Assembly (NCBI GenBank): GCA_016550415.1
Contig: JABXGU010000004.1
Location: forward strand, 1 to 9,051
DNA: 9,051 bases
Reading direction: 5' to 3'
Origin: an archaeon
GTDB lineage: Archaea; Asgardarchaeota; Hermodarchaeia; Hermodarchaeales; Hermodarchaeaceae
Below are positions 1 to 6,990 of the stretch, in pieces; the first letter of the stretch is position 1; every line of letters begins with the position of its first letter. The position numbers and the translations under genes are program-made. Below the pieces are notes generated by a model, which was not told the DNA's origin, ran no database searches, and was given only the letters and a program-made list of their open reading frames with translations.

Positions 1-880
1 ACAGTATTGGTTGCACCGTCGATTACCGTGACATTGTTGCCGTAATAATTAGCACAATAGACTTTGTTGTCTGGCGAATTATAGGCGAGAGCATAAGGCC
101 CACCACCCACGGCAATTGTGGTAATGACAGTATTGGTTGTGCCGTCGATTACTGTGACATTGGCACTATTATCATTAGCACAATAGATCTTGTTCTCTGC
201 CGAATTGTAGATGAAAGCACAAGGGTCCTCTCCTACGGTAATTGTGGTAACGACTGTATTGGTTGCACCGTCGATTACTGTGACATTGTCGCTGTTATAA
301 TTAGCACAATAGACCTTGTTGTCTATCGAATTGTAGACTAAAGCACAAGGTCGGATTCCTACGGTAATTGTGGTGATGACTGTATTGGTTGCACCGTCGA
401 TTATCGTAACACCAATACTCAAGTTATTAGCACAATAGACCTTGTTGTCTGTCGAATTGTAGACTAAAGCACACGGTCGGCTTCCTACGGCAATTGTGGT
501 GATGACTGTATTAGTTGCGCCGTCGATTACTGTGACATTGTTGCTGTTATAATTAGCACAATACACTTGGTTGTTTGTCGAATTATAGACAAGAGCGTAA
601 GGCCCACTACCCACGGTAATTGTGGTGATGACTGTATTAGTTGCGCCGTCGATTACTGTGACATTGTCACTATTATAATTAGCACAATAAATGTTGTTGC
701 TAATCGAGTTATAGAGCAAAGCACGAGGACTATCTCCAGCAGCAATCGTCGTGATAAACACGTTGGTTGCACCATCAATTACCGTGACATTATTGCTGTT
801 ATAGTTGGCGCAGTAGACTTTGTTGTTGAGTGAGTTCCAGCAAAGAGCCCTAATATTTTCTCCAGCCGGGACCCTTGCAA
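1..880 (-). repeat. 126-bp tandem repeat array encoding propeller blades
   Basis: The motif around actgtattggttg recurs at 1, 127, 253, 379, 505, 631 and 757, so the period is exactly 126 bp (42 codons) with no indels. Units differ mainly by point changes, and the unit starting at 757 is the most diverged. The array is internal to the beta-propeller gene and continues past the left edge. The near identity of neighbouring units suggests recent duplication or homogenisation. Confidence 0.93.
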
Positions 881-1094
881 CCCTTTCATCAGATGACCCG
901 TCAATTGCAATCACATAGTTTCCATCCGCACCGCCAACATATATCGTATTACTGGTGGCATTATAGGTCAAGGCTTGAGGCCATTGAGTTCCAAAAAGGG
1001 AGTCCGGAACGTAGATGGTTGTTTCAAGCCACTGGGCGGATACTATTAGCGGTAACAAAAAGGCCAAAAATAACTGCTTATGACCAGATATCAT
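1..1094 (-). CDS. Secreted YVTN-type beta-propeller repeat protein (partial, 3' end outside window)
   Basis: The gene reads leftward from ATG at 1094 and is still open at position 1, giving about 364 codons. Residues 1-20 form a signal peptide: a Lys near the N terminus, the hydrophobic run LFLAFLLPLIV, and a likely cut after S-A. After a more divergent first blade, the protein is a series of 42-residue units with the core VYCANY, then NVTVIDGATNTVITTI and VG, a pattern typical of YVTN/YncE-like seven-bladed beta-propellers. Each full unit keeps one Cys in the VYCAN strand, and some carry a second in PCAL. A GAGGTG ribosome site lies just upstream of the start, and a good promoter precedes it. 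The role is probably cell-surface or extracellular; ligand and function are unknown. The missing C terminus may hold a sorting or anchoring domain. The family call is firm; the function is not. Confidence 0.9.
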   Translation of the reverse strand, partial: MISGHKQLFLAFLLPLIVSAQWLETTIYVPDSLFGTQWPQALTYNATSNTIYVGGADGNYVIAIDGSSDERVARVPAGENIRALCWNSLNNKVYCANYNSNNVTVIDGATNVFITTIAAGDSPRALLYNSISNNIYCANYNSDNVTVIDGATNTVITTITVGSGPYALVYNSTNNQVYCANYNSNNVTVIDGATNTVITTIAVGSRPCALVYNSTDNKVYCANNLSIGVTIIDGATNTVITTITVGIRPCALVYNSIDNKVYCANYNSDNVTVIDGATNTVVTTITVGEDPCAFIYNSAENKIYCANDNSANVTVIDGTTNTVITTIAVGGGPYALAYNSPDNKVYCANYYGNNVTVIDGATNT

Positions 1095-1135
1095 TCACAC
1101 CTCAACAGATACATATATTCTTCTTGTGTAATTCA

Positions 1136-1164
1136 ATCATATGCCGATATACTATAATTGTCAA
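1136..1164 (-). promoter_or_regulatory. Sigma-70-type promoter of the beta-propeller gene
   Basis: On the minus strand, TTGACA (1164-1159) and TATGAT (1141-1136) are separated by 17 bp. The -35 box is perfect and the -10 matches 5 of 6. It lies about 42 bp upstream of the ATG at 1094, leaving room for a short leader containing GAGGTG. Confidence 0.72.
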
Positions 1165-1439
1165 TTGTGAAAATTTCGTGAAATACCAAAGTATATGGTC
1201 TAATAGTTGCTATTCTGTACAGATACATTACCAGTCAATTGTACCGTGCAGATCGATGCCACAAAAGCTGCGGATTATAAGTCCTTCGTCCTACTTCTTG
1301 GCACCAATGTGGCACAGAGATGATTAGCCAAATATCCGCACTCAGTATAGCGTTGTGACTATTGATTCTTGAATGTACGCACTAAGACAGGCTGCGGTTT
1401 ATTAGTCCGTTGCGTGGGATCAGAAAACGTCTGCCGTGC
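1165..1439. other. Intergenic stretch with no recognised gene
   Basis: Together with the promoter and leader below it, this is the 345-bp gap between the beta-propeller start and the end of the small membrane-protein gene. I found no convincing gene, tRNA or strong terminator here. The plus-strand reading frame that crosses the region begins inside the beta-propeller repeats and has no ribosome site or recognisable domain. Confidence 0.6.
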
Positions 1440-1865
1440 TTAACGGAGCGCGAACCAAAGCAGAGGCAACACAGCCCAATCTAGAATAGTCAAGAAAAGA
1501 TCAAACGGTCCGCGCGGCATTGAAAGGAAAGTAGTCTTGTATCCGGTCCGGATTTCACGCAACAGGTCCGGAATGCGTGTGACCATGAGAATCAATGCAG
1601 CAATAGCCACCCCGATGTTCCATACCCAATATAAAACACAAACATAAGCGATACCGATAGCCACAAAAAGAAAGGTTAGTGTGCGATTGAAATGCCTATC
1701 GGAAGCAACTTCCCCATGAGGTGTTGAGGGTATATCGTCCTTAGGTCTATTCATGGTGGACATTTCAACGAAACCACGCACAATGAAACCAATGATGTTG
1801 GTTCCAATAAACATGAGCAAGACCCATGCACCGATTGCCTTGATAATGGATAGAACTACGCTCAT
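1440..1865 (-). CDS. Small multi-pass membrane protein of unknown function
   Basis: The protein is 141 aa from the ATG at 1865. An in-frame TTG at 1898 would add 11 residues, and neither start has a clear ribosome site. Hydrophobic segments are at about residues 8-30, 62-80, 82-97 and 122-140, so three to four membrane helices are likely. The 30-residue loop after the first helix is hydrophilic (NRPKDD, then Pro, His and Asp), and a basic stretch (LLREIRTGYK) precedes the last helix. I do not recognise the family. The gene lies downstream of the minus-strand HEPN-like gene but is separated by 119 bp containing a palindrome, so co-transcription is uncertain. It could be an accessory membrane component of the neighbouring defence genes or an unrelated housekeeping protein. 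Confidence 0.65.
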   Translation of the reverse strand: MSVVLSIIKAIGAWVLLMFIGTNIIGFIVRGFVEMSTMNRPKDDIPSTPHGEVASDRHFNRTLTFLFVAIGIAYVCVLYWVWNIGVAIAALILMVTRIPDLLREIRTGYKTTFLSMPRGPFDLFLTILDWAVLPLLWFALR

Positions 1866-1910
1866 TCTTGATTCTATTGCTTCATAGGCCGAGGTCAAGC
1901 ACCCACGATG

Positions 1911-1954
1911 AGAGAGACGTAAAGATCTGGCAATATTGCCTGTAAAAGCTCTCT
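1911..1954. repeat. Palindrome GGCAATATTGCC within an imperfect hairpin
   Basis: GGCAATATTGCC at 1929-1940 is a perfect 12-bp palindrome, and AGAGAG (1911-1916) and CTCTCT (1949-1954) flank it as an outer inverted pair slightly off centre. It lies between two minus-strand genes. It could be an operator for the membrane-protein gene or a weak transcript-end structure for the HEPN-like gene. There is no clean U-tract, so an intrinsic terminator is not well supported. Confidence 0.45.
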
Positions 1955-1984
1955 ACGAACATAATTTTAAGGTTGTTGGACGCT

Positions 1985-2521
1985 CTATCTTTTTTCGTAT
2001 CGAGCAATGATTCTTTTTTTCAACACTTCCCTCTCTTTTTCAGTGTACTTCTGTTCAATAAGTGTTAGGCTTATGTCGAACTTTTGTAGAAAACATTCAA
2101 AATACACTATTGGGTTAAAATAGATGACTCCACCATCTCTCTTCCAGCCCTCACTCATTGTTGGATTAATACCAAAATTGTGGCCGAAAGAGCTCAACCA
2201 CTGATGCGCTATAATGTTGCGCCAGCAATTGATCTCAATTGCAATCTCAGAAAACCGTTTATCAGGTTTGTCGCCGTCAACAAAATCCTGCAAATACCGG
2301 CTGAACCCATTCACTGCATCCTCTTCAGGGTACAATATCTCTACCCACGTTTCTGCTACTGCATGTATACCCAATATGAGTAAATTAAATAATCCCTTCT
2401 CAGCAGCTGGCTTGAGCTCTGCATCAACAAACCAAGTGCCCTGCAAATTTATTAACGTAAGAAGTGCCTCTCTTGGTGAACCGTTCTGCAATCGTTTCAA
2501 ACGTTGCTCCTTCGTCTCCAT
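1985..2521 (-). CDS. HEPN-like protein with RNIIAH motif (putative RNase)
   Basis: This is a 178-aa, mostly helical, soluble protein. The ATG at 2521 is set by an excellent ribosome site (GGGAGG, 4-5 nt upstream). Residues 101-106 read RNIIAH, fitting the Rx4-6H motif that forms the active site of HEPN-family RNases, with the preferred polar residue directly after Arg. About 45 residues earlier the segment GIHAVAETWVEIL resembles the first conserved HEPN helix with its acidic residue (E57). The C terminus is a charged helix (EKEREVLKKR). HEPN proteins are common toxins or effectors in toxin-antitoxin, abortive-infection and CRISPR systems. No MNT-type nucleotidyltransferase partner is adjacent. 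The gene is divergent from a second HEPN-like gene at 2780. The motif is seen directly; RNase activity is inferred, and a non-catalytic HEPN is possible. Confidence 0.8.
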   Translation of the reverse strand: METKEQRLKRLQNGSPREALLTLINLQGTWFVDAELKPAAEKGLFNLLILGIHAVAETWVEILYPEEDAVNGFSRYLQDFVDGDKPDKRFSEIAIEINCWRNIIAHQWLSSFGHNFGINPTMSEGWKRDGGVIYFNPIVYFECFLQKFDISLTLIEQKYTEKEREVLKKRIIARYEKR

Positions 2522-2541
2522 GTTACCTCCCGTGTGAATTA

Positions 2542-2569
2542 ATCATATACACCGAATCTGTTCAATCAA
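2542..2569 (-). promoter_or_regulatory. Promoter of the minus-strand HEPN-like gene
   Basis: On the minus strand, TTGATT (2569-2564) is followed after 16 bp by TATGAT (2547-2542). The -35 matches 4 of 6 and the -10 matches 5 of 6. It lies about 20 bp upstream of the ATG at 2521, so the leader would be short and consist mainly of the GGGAGG ribosome site. Confidence 0.5.
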
Positions 2570-2746
2570 TATCGCCGATAACGCAAGCAAACTGATCAAG
2601 AAATTTGATGAAGTTTTGAACAAACAAAAGAAATCAGATTTGAACTGTTGCTGAATGCACAATACACTGGTGAATCGTACTATCTTGTATGTATTATCAT
2701 CAATGCATCATTCCTGCTTTCCCTTTGTTAGAATCTTCGATATATA

Positions 2747-2774
2747 TTGACTTCAAAACACAAGAAATTATAAT
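2747..2774 (+). promoter_or_regulatory. Near-consensus promoter directly abutting the plus-strand HEPN-like gene
   Basis: TTGACT (2747-2752) and TATAAT (2769-2774) are separated by 16 bp. The predicted transcript start at about 2780-2782 coincides with the ATG at 2780. If the promoter is real, the mRNA is leaderless or translation begins at a later ATG (2798 or 2810). Confidence 0.55.
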
Positions 2775-2779
2775 TGATT

Positions 2780-3439
2780 ATGAAGACAAAACAATCAATG
2801 AATCTCAAGATGCTTGAAAAGCTATTCGGCGAGTGGGATGATGGCTATTACGACCCAATGCCCCGTGCTTTCCGCCGCTTTAGCAAAGGACTATACAACC
2901 TTATGTCCTTCACCGTAAGGACTATTGAAGCATATGATTTTGCGAAGTCTCAAGCTTCTGAGAACAGCACTAAACCTACTATTTTTAAAGAGTATTTTGT
3001 ACCGAGACTGTTTGAACTAGGATATCTTGCTGCTTGGGCAGCATTTGAAACGTATCTAAGAGAGGTTGCTTGGCTAAAACTGTCCGAAAAATCTAAACCT
3101 CTTGCAAGTGAAATAATACTGAAGACACAAAGAATAACTGATATTGTATGTCTGTATAAACGCCTCATTGGTATCGACTTGAAGAAAGTGCCAACAGCAA
3201 GGGCATTGCTTAGGGATAAGAAGAAACGAAACAAACTCGCCCATTCAGGTAAAGCACTAGGTTATACTTCCCACTTGGAGACAGATGAATATTGGCTAAA
3301 TCACACCGCATATGCTGCTACAAAAGATGATGGTGCCATAACAGAAGAATTCTTTTGCCAAACACTTGCTTGGATGTGGAAATTCGGCGACCACTTGCGC
3401 AAAAAACTATTTGAAGTGCATTATCCAAAGAAACAGTAG
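2780..3439 (+). CDS. HEPN-like protein with RNKLAH motif (putative RNase)
   Basis: The protein is 219 aa from the ATG at 2780; a TTG two codons earlier and ATGs at 2798 and 2810 are alternatives. No upstream ribosome site is visible and the promoter abuts the start. Residues 150-155 read RNKLAH, followed by SG, a textbook HEPN Rx4-6H motif preceded by a basic stretch (RDKKK). Upstream, LAAWAAFETYLREV (about 83-96) matches the helix with conserved Glu common in HEPN domains of the RiboL-PSP/MAE_28990 type. The N-terminal 60 residues are charged and aromatic; the C terminus (ending HYPKKQ) is basic. The gene is divergent from another HEPN-like gene and convergent with the SIR2-HerA-KTSC operon. 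It is likely an RNase effector of phage defence; the family is inferred from motif and helix pattern. Confidence 0.8.
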   Translation: MKTKQSMNLKMLEKLFGEWDDGYYDPMPRAFRRFSKGLYNLMSFTVRTIEAYDFAKSQASENSTKPTIFKEYFVPRLFELGYLAAWAAFETYLREVAWLKLSEKSKPLASEIILKTQRITDIVCLYKRLIGIDLKKVPTARALLRDKKKRNKLAHSGKALGYTSHLETDEYWLNHTAYAATKDDGAITEEFFCQTLAWMWKFGDHLRKKLFEVHYPKKQ

Positions 3440-3490
3440 AAAGAAGCTGCCGGTCAGACCTTTAAATTAGAAACTATATCTGGGCCCATC

Positions 3491-3557
3491 GGTCAAATCG
3501 GGGGACGACGAATGGTAAATCCGTAATTGGGTTTACGTAAAACGTTTAGATTTGACC
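3491..3557. repeat. Nested inverted-repeat element between convergent genes
   Basis: The outer arms GGTCAAATC (3491-3499) and GATTTGACC (3549-3557) are perfect inverted copies. Inside them GTAAATCC (3515-3522) pairs with GGGTTTAC (3529-3536) around a 6-nt loop, with one G-U pair. The element sits in the 140-bp gap where the plus-strand HEPN-like gene meets the minus-strand KTSC gene, so it could end transcription from both sides. It could equally be a REP-like or small palindromic mobile element. There is no strong U-tract. Confidence 0.5.
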
Positions 3558-3580
3558 CCGACACATACAACAGATTAATT

Positions 3581-3790
3581 TTATACTCTCGCAAATCGAT
3601 AATGACCTTTTATCTGGGCATGAAAAAATTCGCCATGCGAGGATGCGCTTATTAAACCTTTAAAGACAGTCTCAGGAACATCAAAATACTGATATATTCT
3701 ACCACCCTTGAATTCTATTTCTAAGGTTGAGGTTTTTTCATCATATTTTGCTCTTTCAAGATTTGAGGACTCCAGATTTATCCAATTCAT
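3581..3790 (-). CDS. KTSC-domain protein, third gene of the SIR2-HerA operon
   Basis: The protein is 69 aa and essentially all KTSC domain (small family of unknown function also found fused to some lysyl-tRNA synthetases). It carries S-S-N-L near the N terminus, a beta-strand pair (TLEIEFKGGRIYQYFDVP), a helix (VFKGLISASSHGEFF) and the terminal I-K-G-H-Y-R-F-A-R-V, matching the family's usual ending. The ATG at 3790 overlaps the herA stop as TGATG, and a strong AGGAGG site lies seven bases upstream inside the end of herA. Translation is therefore coupled to the ATPase gene. An in-frame TTG at 3793 is an alternative start. Its function here is unknown: it might regulate, scaffold or neutralise the SIR2-HerA complex, or be a passenger. 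The domain call is strong; any role in defence is inference from operon structure. Confidence 0.88.
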   Translation of the reverse strand: MNWINLESSNLERAKYDEKTSTLEIEFKGGRIYQYFDVPETVFKGLISASSHGEFFHAQIKGHYRFARV

Positions 3791-5664
3791 CAATCACCCT
3801 CCTCATTGTCATTTAGATCCTTCACGTGAGACGAACGAGGTTCTTGTCGCCTCCAAAGTTCGACTACTTCAGAATAGTCATCTGGCTCACGTTCTCGATT
3901 CCAGCCACCTGGGCCAAAATCATCATATATTATCGGGTCTTGACTATCTGGCCTTCGTCCTTTCGGCGGGATCTGAACTAACGCCCTGACAGGAATGTTG
4001 ACAGCCTCGCCAACGATTATAGCTTCACCAGTACGAAGGATCGGTAACATTGAAAACAAACCCTCCAAATGATCAGGTACAGCTGAAGTGACCTGTGAAC
4101 GATCTAGGGCATTTGCCAGTCTCATAGCGAAAAATGTACCGCATTGACTAAGTATTGTGGTATCTATTTCTACCGGGCGCTGAGATACAAGTAGGATTCC
4201 TATGCCATACTTCCTGCCCTCTTTAACAATGCGCCGCACTGCCTGAGCTGCTGCGCCAACGTCATCTTTTCCTAAGTATGAATGAGCTTCTTCTAGCACT
4301 AAGAGAAGTGGTCGTTCACGTCCACCCTCTGATAGTCGCCGAGCCCAAAAAAGTGAATCATAAATAATTCTCAGAAGCGCTCCCACCAGAGTATTCAGTA
4401 TGTCACGAGGGACACCAGATAAATCTAGAACAGTAATTGGCTTAGGACTGCCCAGCCACAGCTTCAATAGGCTATCTAAATCCTGCTCCGGGATTCCATC
4501 TTTGTTCGGTAACCATTTACCGGGGTGGAATAAGAAATCATATCTTGAATCACGCAATTTGTAAGCTAGTCCTTCTAAAGGTCTTCTGATGTTTAACGTA
4601 CTTTGGCTCAAGTAGATCTTTTGGGCGGCCTCTTTGGAAACATCTTGTGGTTTACATTTTGGTGGACGTACTTTAAGGGCATCGCCGGGATCAATTGGTT
4701 TGCCCTTGTCATCGGTCTCGAACGCAACGGTATCGAGAGATTGGTTTCCTGTCCTAGTATGCGTAGCAATAACGAGACAATGCAACTCATACCACAACTG
4801 GTGAATGCTAAAAGGGACTGGCGTATCAACATTAAGGGTCTCAGCGGTTACCCCTTTTCTAGATTGCTTTGCCAACGACATTAGTTTCTTTTCAGTGATT
4901 TTCTCGATAATGCCGCCTCGATCTGCATCATTTTGAATATCGCCAAACGTCACGGATAACAACTCATCGAATGTCAACGCCCAGTAAGGAATGAATAATT
5001 GAGATTCATTTCTTTTCTCATCGGCGTTGATTTTGAGAATCGTTGCGTTTTCTTGCATAGCAGCAGCGTACTCTCCGTGTATGTCCAACACGATTACACG
5101 CGCCGATTTGAAACGCTCATTTCCTGCAATCGTGTTGAGCAAGGTAGCTATCGTCGTAGATTTTCCAGTTCCTGTGCTCCCGACAATCGCACAGTGTCGA
5201 GTAATGAGGGTATTAATGTCTACTAACGCAGGAATTGATTCAGCGCTAGCGAGCCTACCGATTGGGAGATACCTTGGCGATTCAGGTCGTCCATAGATAC
5301 AAACCAGATCATCTTCAGTCACAAGATGTGCTGTATCACCTATAGTTGGATACTGAGAGAGGCCTCGTTTGAATTCACCCTTACGTGATCCTTCGCCAAT
5401 CAGCTGTACCGTCATCCATCTATGGCCATATATTTCTTTATCTGCTAGACGTTCAGGAACAGCGCTGGCACCTACTTGTGACACTATACCGAATAGATCA
5501 ACGTACCCTATAGGTATGCGTACGAAACTTCCCACCTGTCCAATTCTATAACTTCGACCGTTCACGAACACTAGTCCTGATATTGTATCCTCATCAAGGA
5601 CCACGCTCAGTGTGGCACCTTTAACATCCTCAATTGTACCTAAGCGAGTTGGGTCGTTTCGCAT
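3790..5664 (-). CDS. herA: HerA-type hexameric ATPase of a Sir2-HerA defence system
   Basis: This is a 624-aa FtsK/HerA-superfamily motor. An N-terminal beta-barrel (HAS-barrel type, about 1-110) precedes the RecA-like core. Walker A is GSTGTGKST at 162-170, followed by IVLDIHGEY (191-199), a helical insert (about 225-400), Walker B LLLVLEEAH at 453-461 with catalytic Glu, a basic segment with a probable arginine finger (KEGRKYG, 481-487), and LLVSQRP at 491-497. The C terminus is acidic. Housekeeping archaeal HerA works with NurA; here the partner is a SIR2 protein ending 5 bp upstream, which identifies the anti-phage Sir2-HerA (Nezha) arrangement. In that system the HerA hexamer assembles with and activates SIR2. 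All core motifs are intact, so it should be an active ATPase. The ribosome site is modest (AAGAAG/AGGAAG overlapping the SIR2 stop), which suggests translational coupling. Confidence 0.93.
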   Translation of the reverse strand: MRNDPTRLGTIEDVKGATLSVVLDEDTISGLVFVNGRSYRIGQVGSFVRIPIGYVDLFGIVSQVGASAVPERLADKEIYGHRWMTVQLIGEGSRKGEFKRGLSQYPTIGDTAHLVTEDDLVCIYGRPESPRYLPIGRLASAESIPALVDINTLITRHCAIVGSTGTGKSTTIATLLNTIAGNERFKSARVIVLDIHGEYAAAMQENATILKINADEKRNESQLFIPYWALTFDELLSVTFGDIQNDADRGGIIEKITEKKLMSLAKQSRKGVTAETLNVDTPVPFSIHQLWYELHCLVIATHTRTGNQSLDTVAFETDDKGKPIDPGDALKVRPPKCKPQDVSKEAAQKIYLSQSTLNIRRPLEGLAYKLRDSRYDFLFHPGKWLPNKDGIPEQDLDSLLKLWLGSPKPITVLDLSGVPRDILNTLVGALLRIIYDSLFWARRLSEGGRERPLLLVLEEAHSYLGKDDVGAAAQAVRRIVKEGRKYGIGILLVSQRPVEIDTTILSQCGTFFAMRLANALDRSQVTSAVPDHLEGLFSMLPILRTGEAIIVGEAVNIPVRALVQIPPKGRRPDSQDPIIYDDFGPGGWNREREPDDYSEVVELWRRQEPRSSHVKDLNDNEEGD

Positions 5665-5669
5665 ACTTC

Positions 5670-6842
5670 CTACTTCTTAAATTCCTCTCTCCCAGAAATT
5701 TCTTGCAGGAATAAACCGAGAGAAGCAAAATCGCCGAGTTTGAAACAAGCTTGCCAGATTTCTTTCTTACCCTCCTTCTTTGACCATTCCACTGCATTTA
5801 GCCGCGAATCAGAATCGGGCTGCTCAGTATATTCCTTCCAGAGTGTTTCTTTCGTGCCAATTATACCTCCATTTTTGGCTATTAAACTTAAATTTCCGCG
5901 TTGGCTTGATAGATTTACAGCGTGCGTATATTCAGTCAAATCACCGTAGACTAAAGCAAAAACGGTCGCTGAAGGTGTTCCCTGTAGTCCCTGGACAATC
6001 ACATCATTGAGATGTTGATCGCCAAATGAGTAGCCAACAATGATCAATGCGCTCGAAGGAGTGTTGAGGAATTTCTTTAAGCGATCCATCATTGCAAGAT
6101 ATGGCATTTTGCGGCTCTGTTCATATTTCAGGTGCGAAGGATGGATTACCACATCACCCCCCGTTTGCACGTCACTACGCCATACTACCAAGTCCTCTTG
6201 TCTCCAGTTTATTGAACCATGTATCTTCCATAATCTTGCCCACCGTGCCGGTAGCGTGTCGAACTCAATTGCGTACGGATCAAAGAAAGGTTTACATGAT
6301 CCTATGAAGCCGTCAAAAAAAGGAACTCGAAATTCCTCTAGAGCTTGTTCCATCAACAAATCGTAATTGGTTGTAAAAACCTCAACAGGTTCTGTCCGGT
6401 CTGTCGCGCTTATCCACGAGGCAAGATTGTGGTAAGGCGTTGCCTTATTTGGAAGTTTCTCGCTAACACACTTCTTTATCTCTTCGCATATACGCTTCTC
6501 CACCGCAACCAATTCTTCTTTCTGCAGTCCCAAAACTCCTGCTTCACCAGCATATTCCTTGAGACCCCTAACACGACTAAGGATATCTTCTATGTTTGGA
6601 TTGTTGTTACCACAGGCTTTAAGTTGATCACAGATTTTGTCCCATGTTTTATTATTATCATCTGAGCACACCTTTAGTTTCACTGCTTCGGTGAGTCCTC
6701 TGATATCGGGGATCAACGAGGTATTCTTGTCATCCTTTATAGAACAGGGACACCCTGCGCCAAGAAGAAATCCTAGTGGTTTCTTACTTTGCATCAAGCA
6801 TTGAACTAGTTGATTTACTAATCGTTCCGGATCGTCAATCAT
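5670..6842 (-). CDS. SIR2-domain NADase of a Sir2-HerA defence system
   Basis: The protein is 390 aa. The ATG at 6842 has AGGAG about nine bases upstream, and a stop codon sits immediately before it in frame. SIR2_2-type motifs are complete: FLLGAGCP at 25-32 (NAD+-binding glycine loop), FTTNYD at 156-161 with Asn159 and Asp161, KIHGS at 206-210 with catalytic His208, and VGYSFGDQHLND at 269-280. The C-terminal ~90 residues are a family-specific helical extension. No zinc-binding Cys quartet of true deacetylase sirtuins is apparent, consistent with an NAD+-degrading effector. It is first in the operon, followed 5 bp later by a HerA ATPase, the gene order and sizes expected for Sir2-HerA. When phage infection is sensed, such complexes deplete NAD+ and stop growth. 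Catalysis is inferred from intact residues. Confidence 0.92.
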   Translation of the reverse strand: MIDDPERLVNQLVQCLMQSKKPLGFLLGAGCPCSIKDDKNTSLIPDIRGLTEAVKLKVCSDDNNKTWDKICDQLKACGNNNPNIEDILSRVRGLKEYAGEAGVLGLQKEELVAVEKRICEEIKKCVSEKLPNKATPYHNLASWISATDRTEPVEVFTTNYDLLMEQALEEFRVPFFDGFIGSCKPFFDPYAIEFDTLPARWARLWKIHGSINWRQEDLVVWRSDVQTGGDVVIHPSHLKYEQSRKMPYLAMMDRLKKFLNTPSSALIIVGYSFGDQHLNDVIVQGLQGTPSATVFALVYGDLTEYTHAVNLSSQRGNLSLIAKNGGIIGTKETLWKEYTEQPDSDSRLNAVEWSKKEGKKEIWQACFKLGDFASLGLFLQEISGREEFKK

Positions 6843-6962
6843 TTAACATTGCTCCTATTTTCTTTTATCCTTTAGGCGACATACTTACACTAGTGGTGAG
6901 TTCCTCTACCACCTTCGTATTCCCAGTCTCTATCTCACTATTCGCTGTTGCAGCTAGTTTTA

Positions 6963-6990
6963 ATTGTATTTGTTATTACCCCTAAGTCAA
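6963..6990 (-). promoter_or_regulatory. Promoter of the SIR2-herA-KTSC operon
   Basis: On the minus strand, TTGACT (6990-6985) and TACAAT (6968-6963) are 16 bp apart, each 5 of 6 to consensus. Transcription would start near 6955, giving a leader of about 110 nt before the SIR2 ATG. I saw no riboswitch-like fold in the leader. Confidence 0.55.

Noticed and set aside
1..880. CRISPR-like periodic array
   Set aside because: The 126-bp period has no repeat/spacer division and translates cleanly as 42-residue beta-propeller blades.
567..1327. Two plus-strand reading frames (567-833 and 875-1327) across the propeller gene and the following gap
   Set aside because: The first is antisense to the exact 126-bp repeats and mirrors them. 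The second begins inside the propeller gene and has no ribosome site or recognisable domain.
2180..2537. Plus-strand frames antisense to the first HEPN-like gene
   Set aside because: The minus-strand gene has a strong ribosome site and the RNIIAH motif; the antisense products have low-complexity composition and no motif.
2538..2668. Plus-strand open stretch in the HEPN intergenic region encoding a lysine-rich segment
   Set aside because: It looks mildly protein-like (KKFDEVLNKQKK) and could be a gene relic, but has no usable start codon or ribosome site and is too short to support.
2950..3234. Minus-strand frame inside the second HEPN-like gene
   Set aside because: It is antisense to the conserved motif region and has no independent signals.
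4599..5551. Several frames overlapping herA on both strands
   Set aside because: All lie inside an intact ATPase gene with every core motif present.
5740..6985. Plus-strand frames antisense to the SIR2 gene and its leader
   Set aside because: They are shadows of the SIR2 coding strand without ribosome sites; the frame at 6776-6985 only crosses the promoter region.
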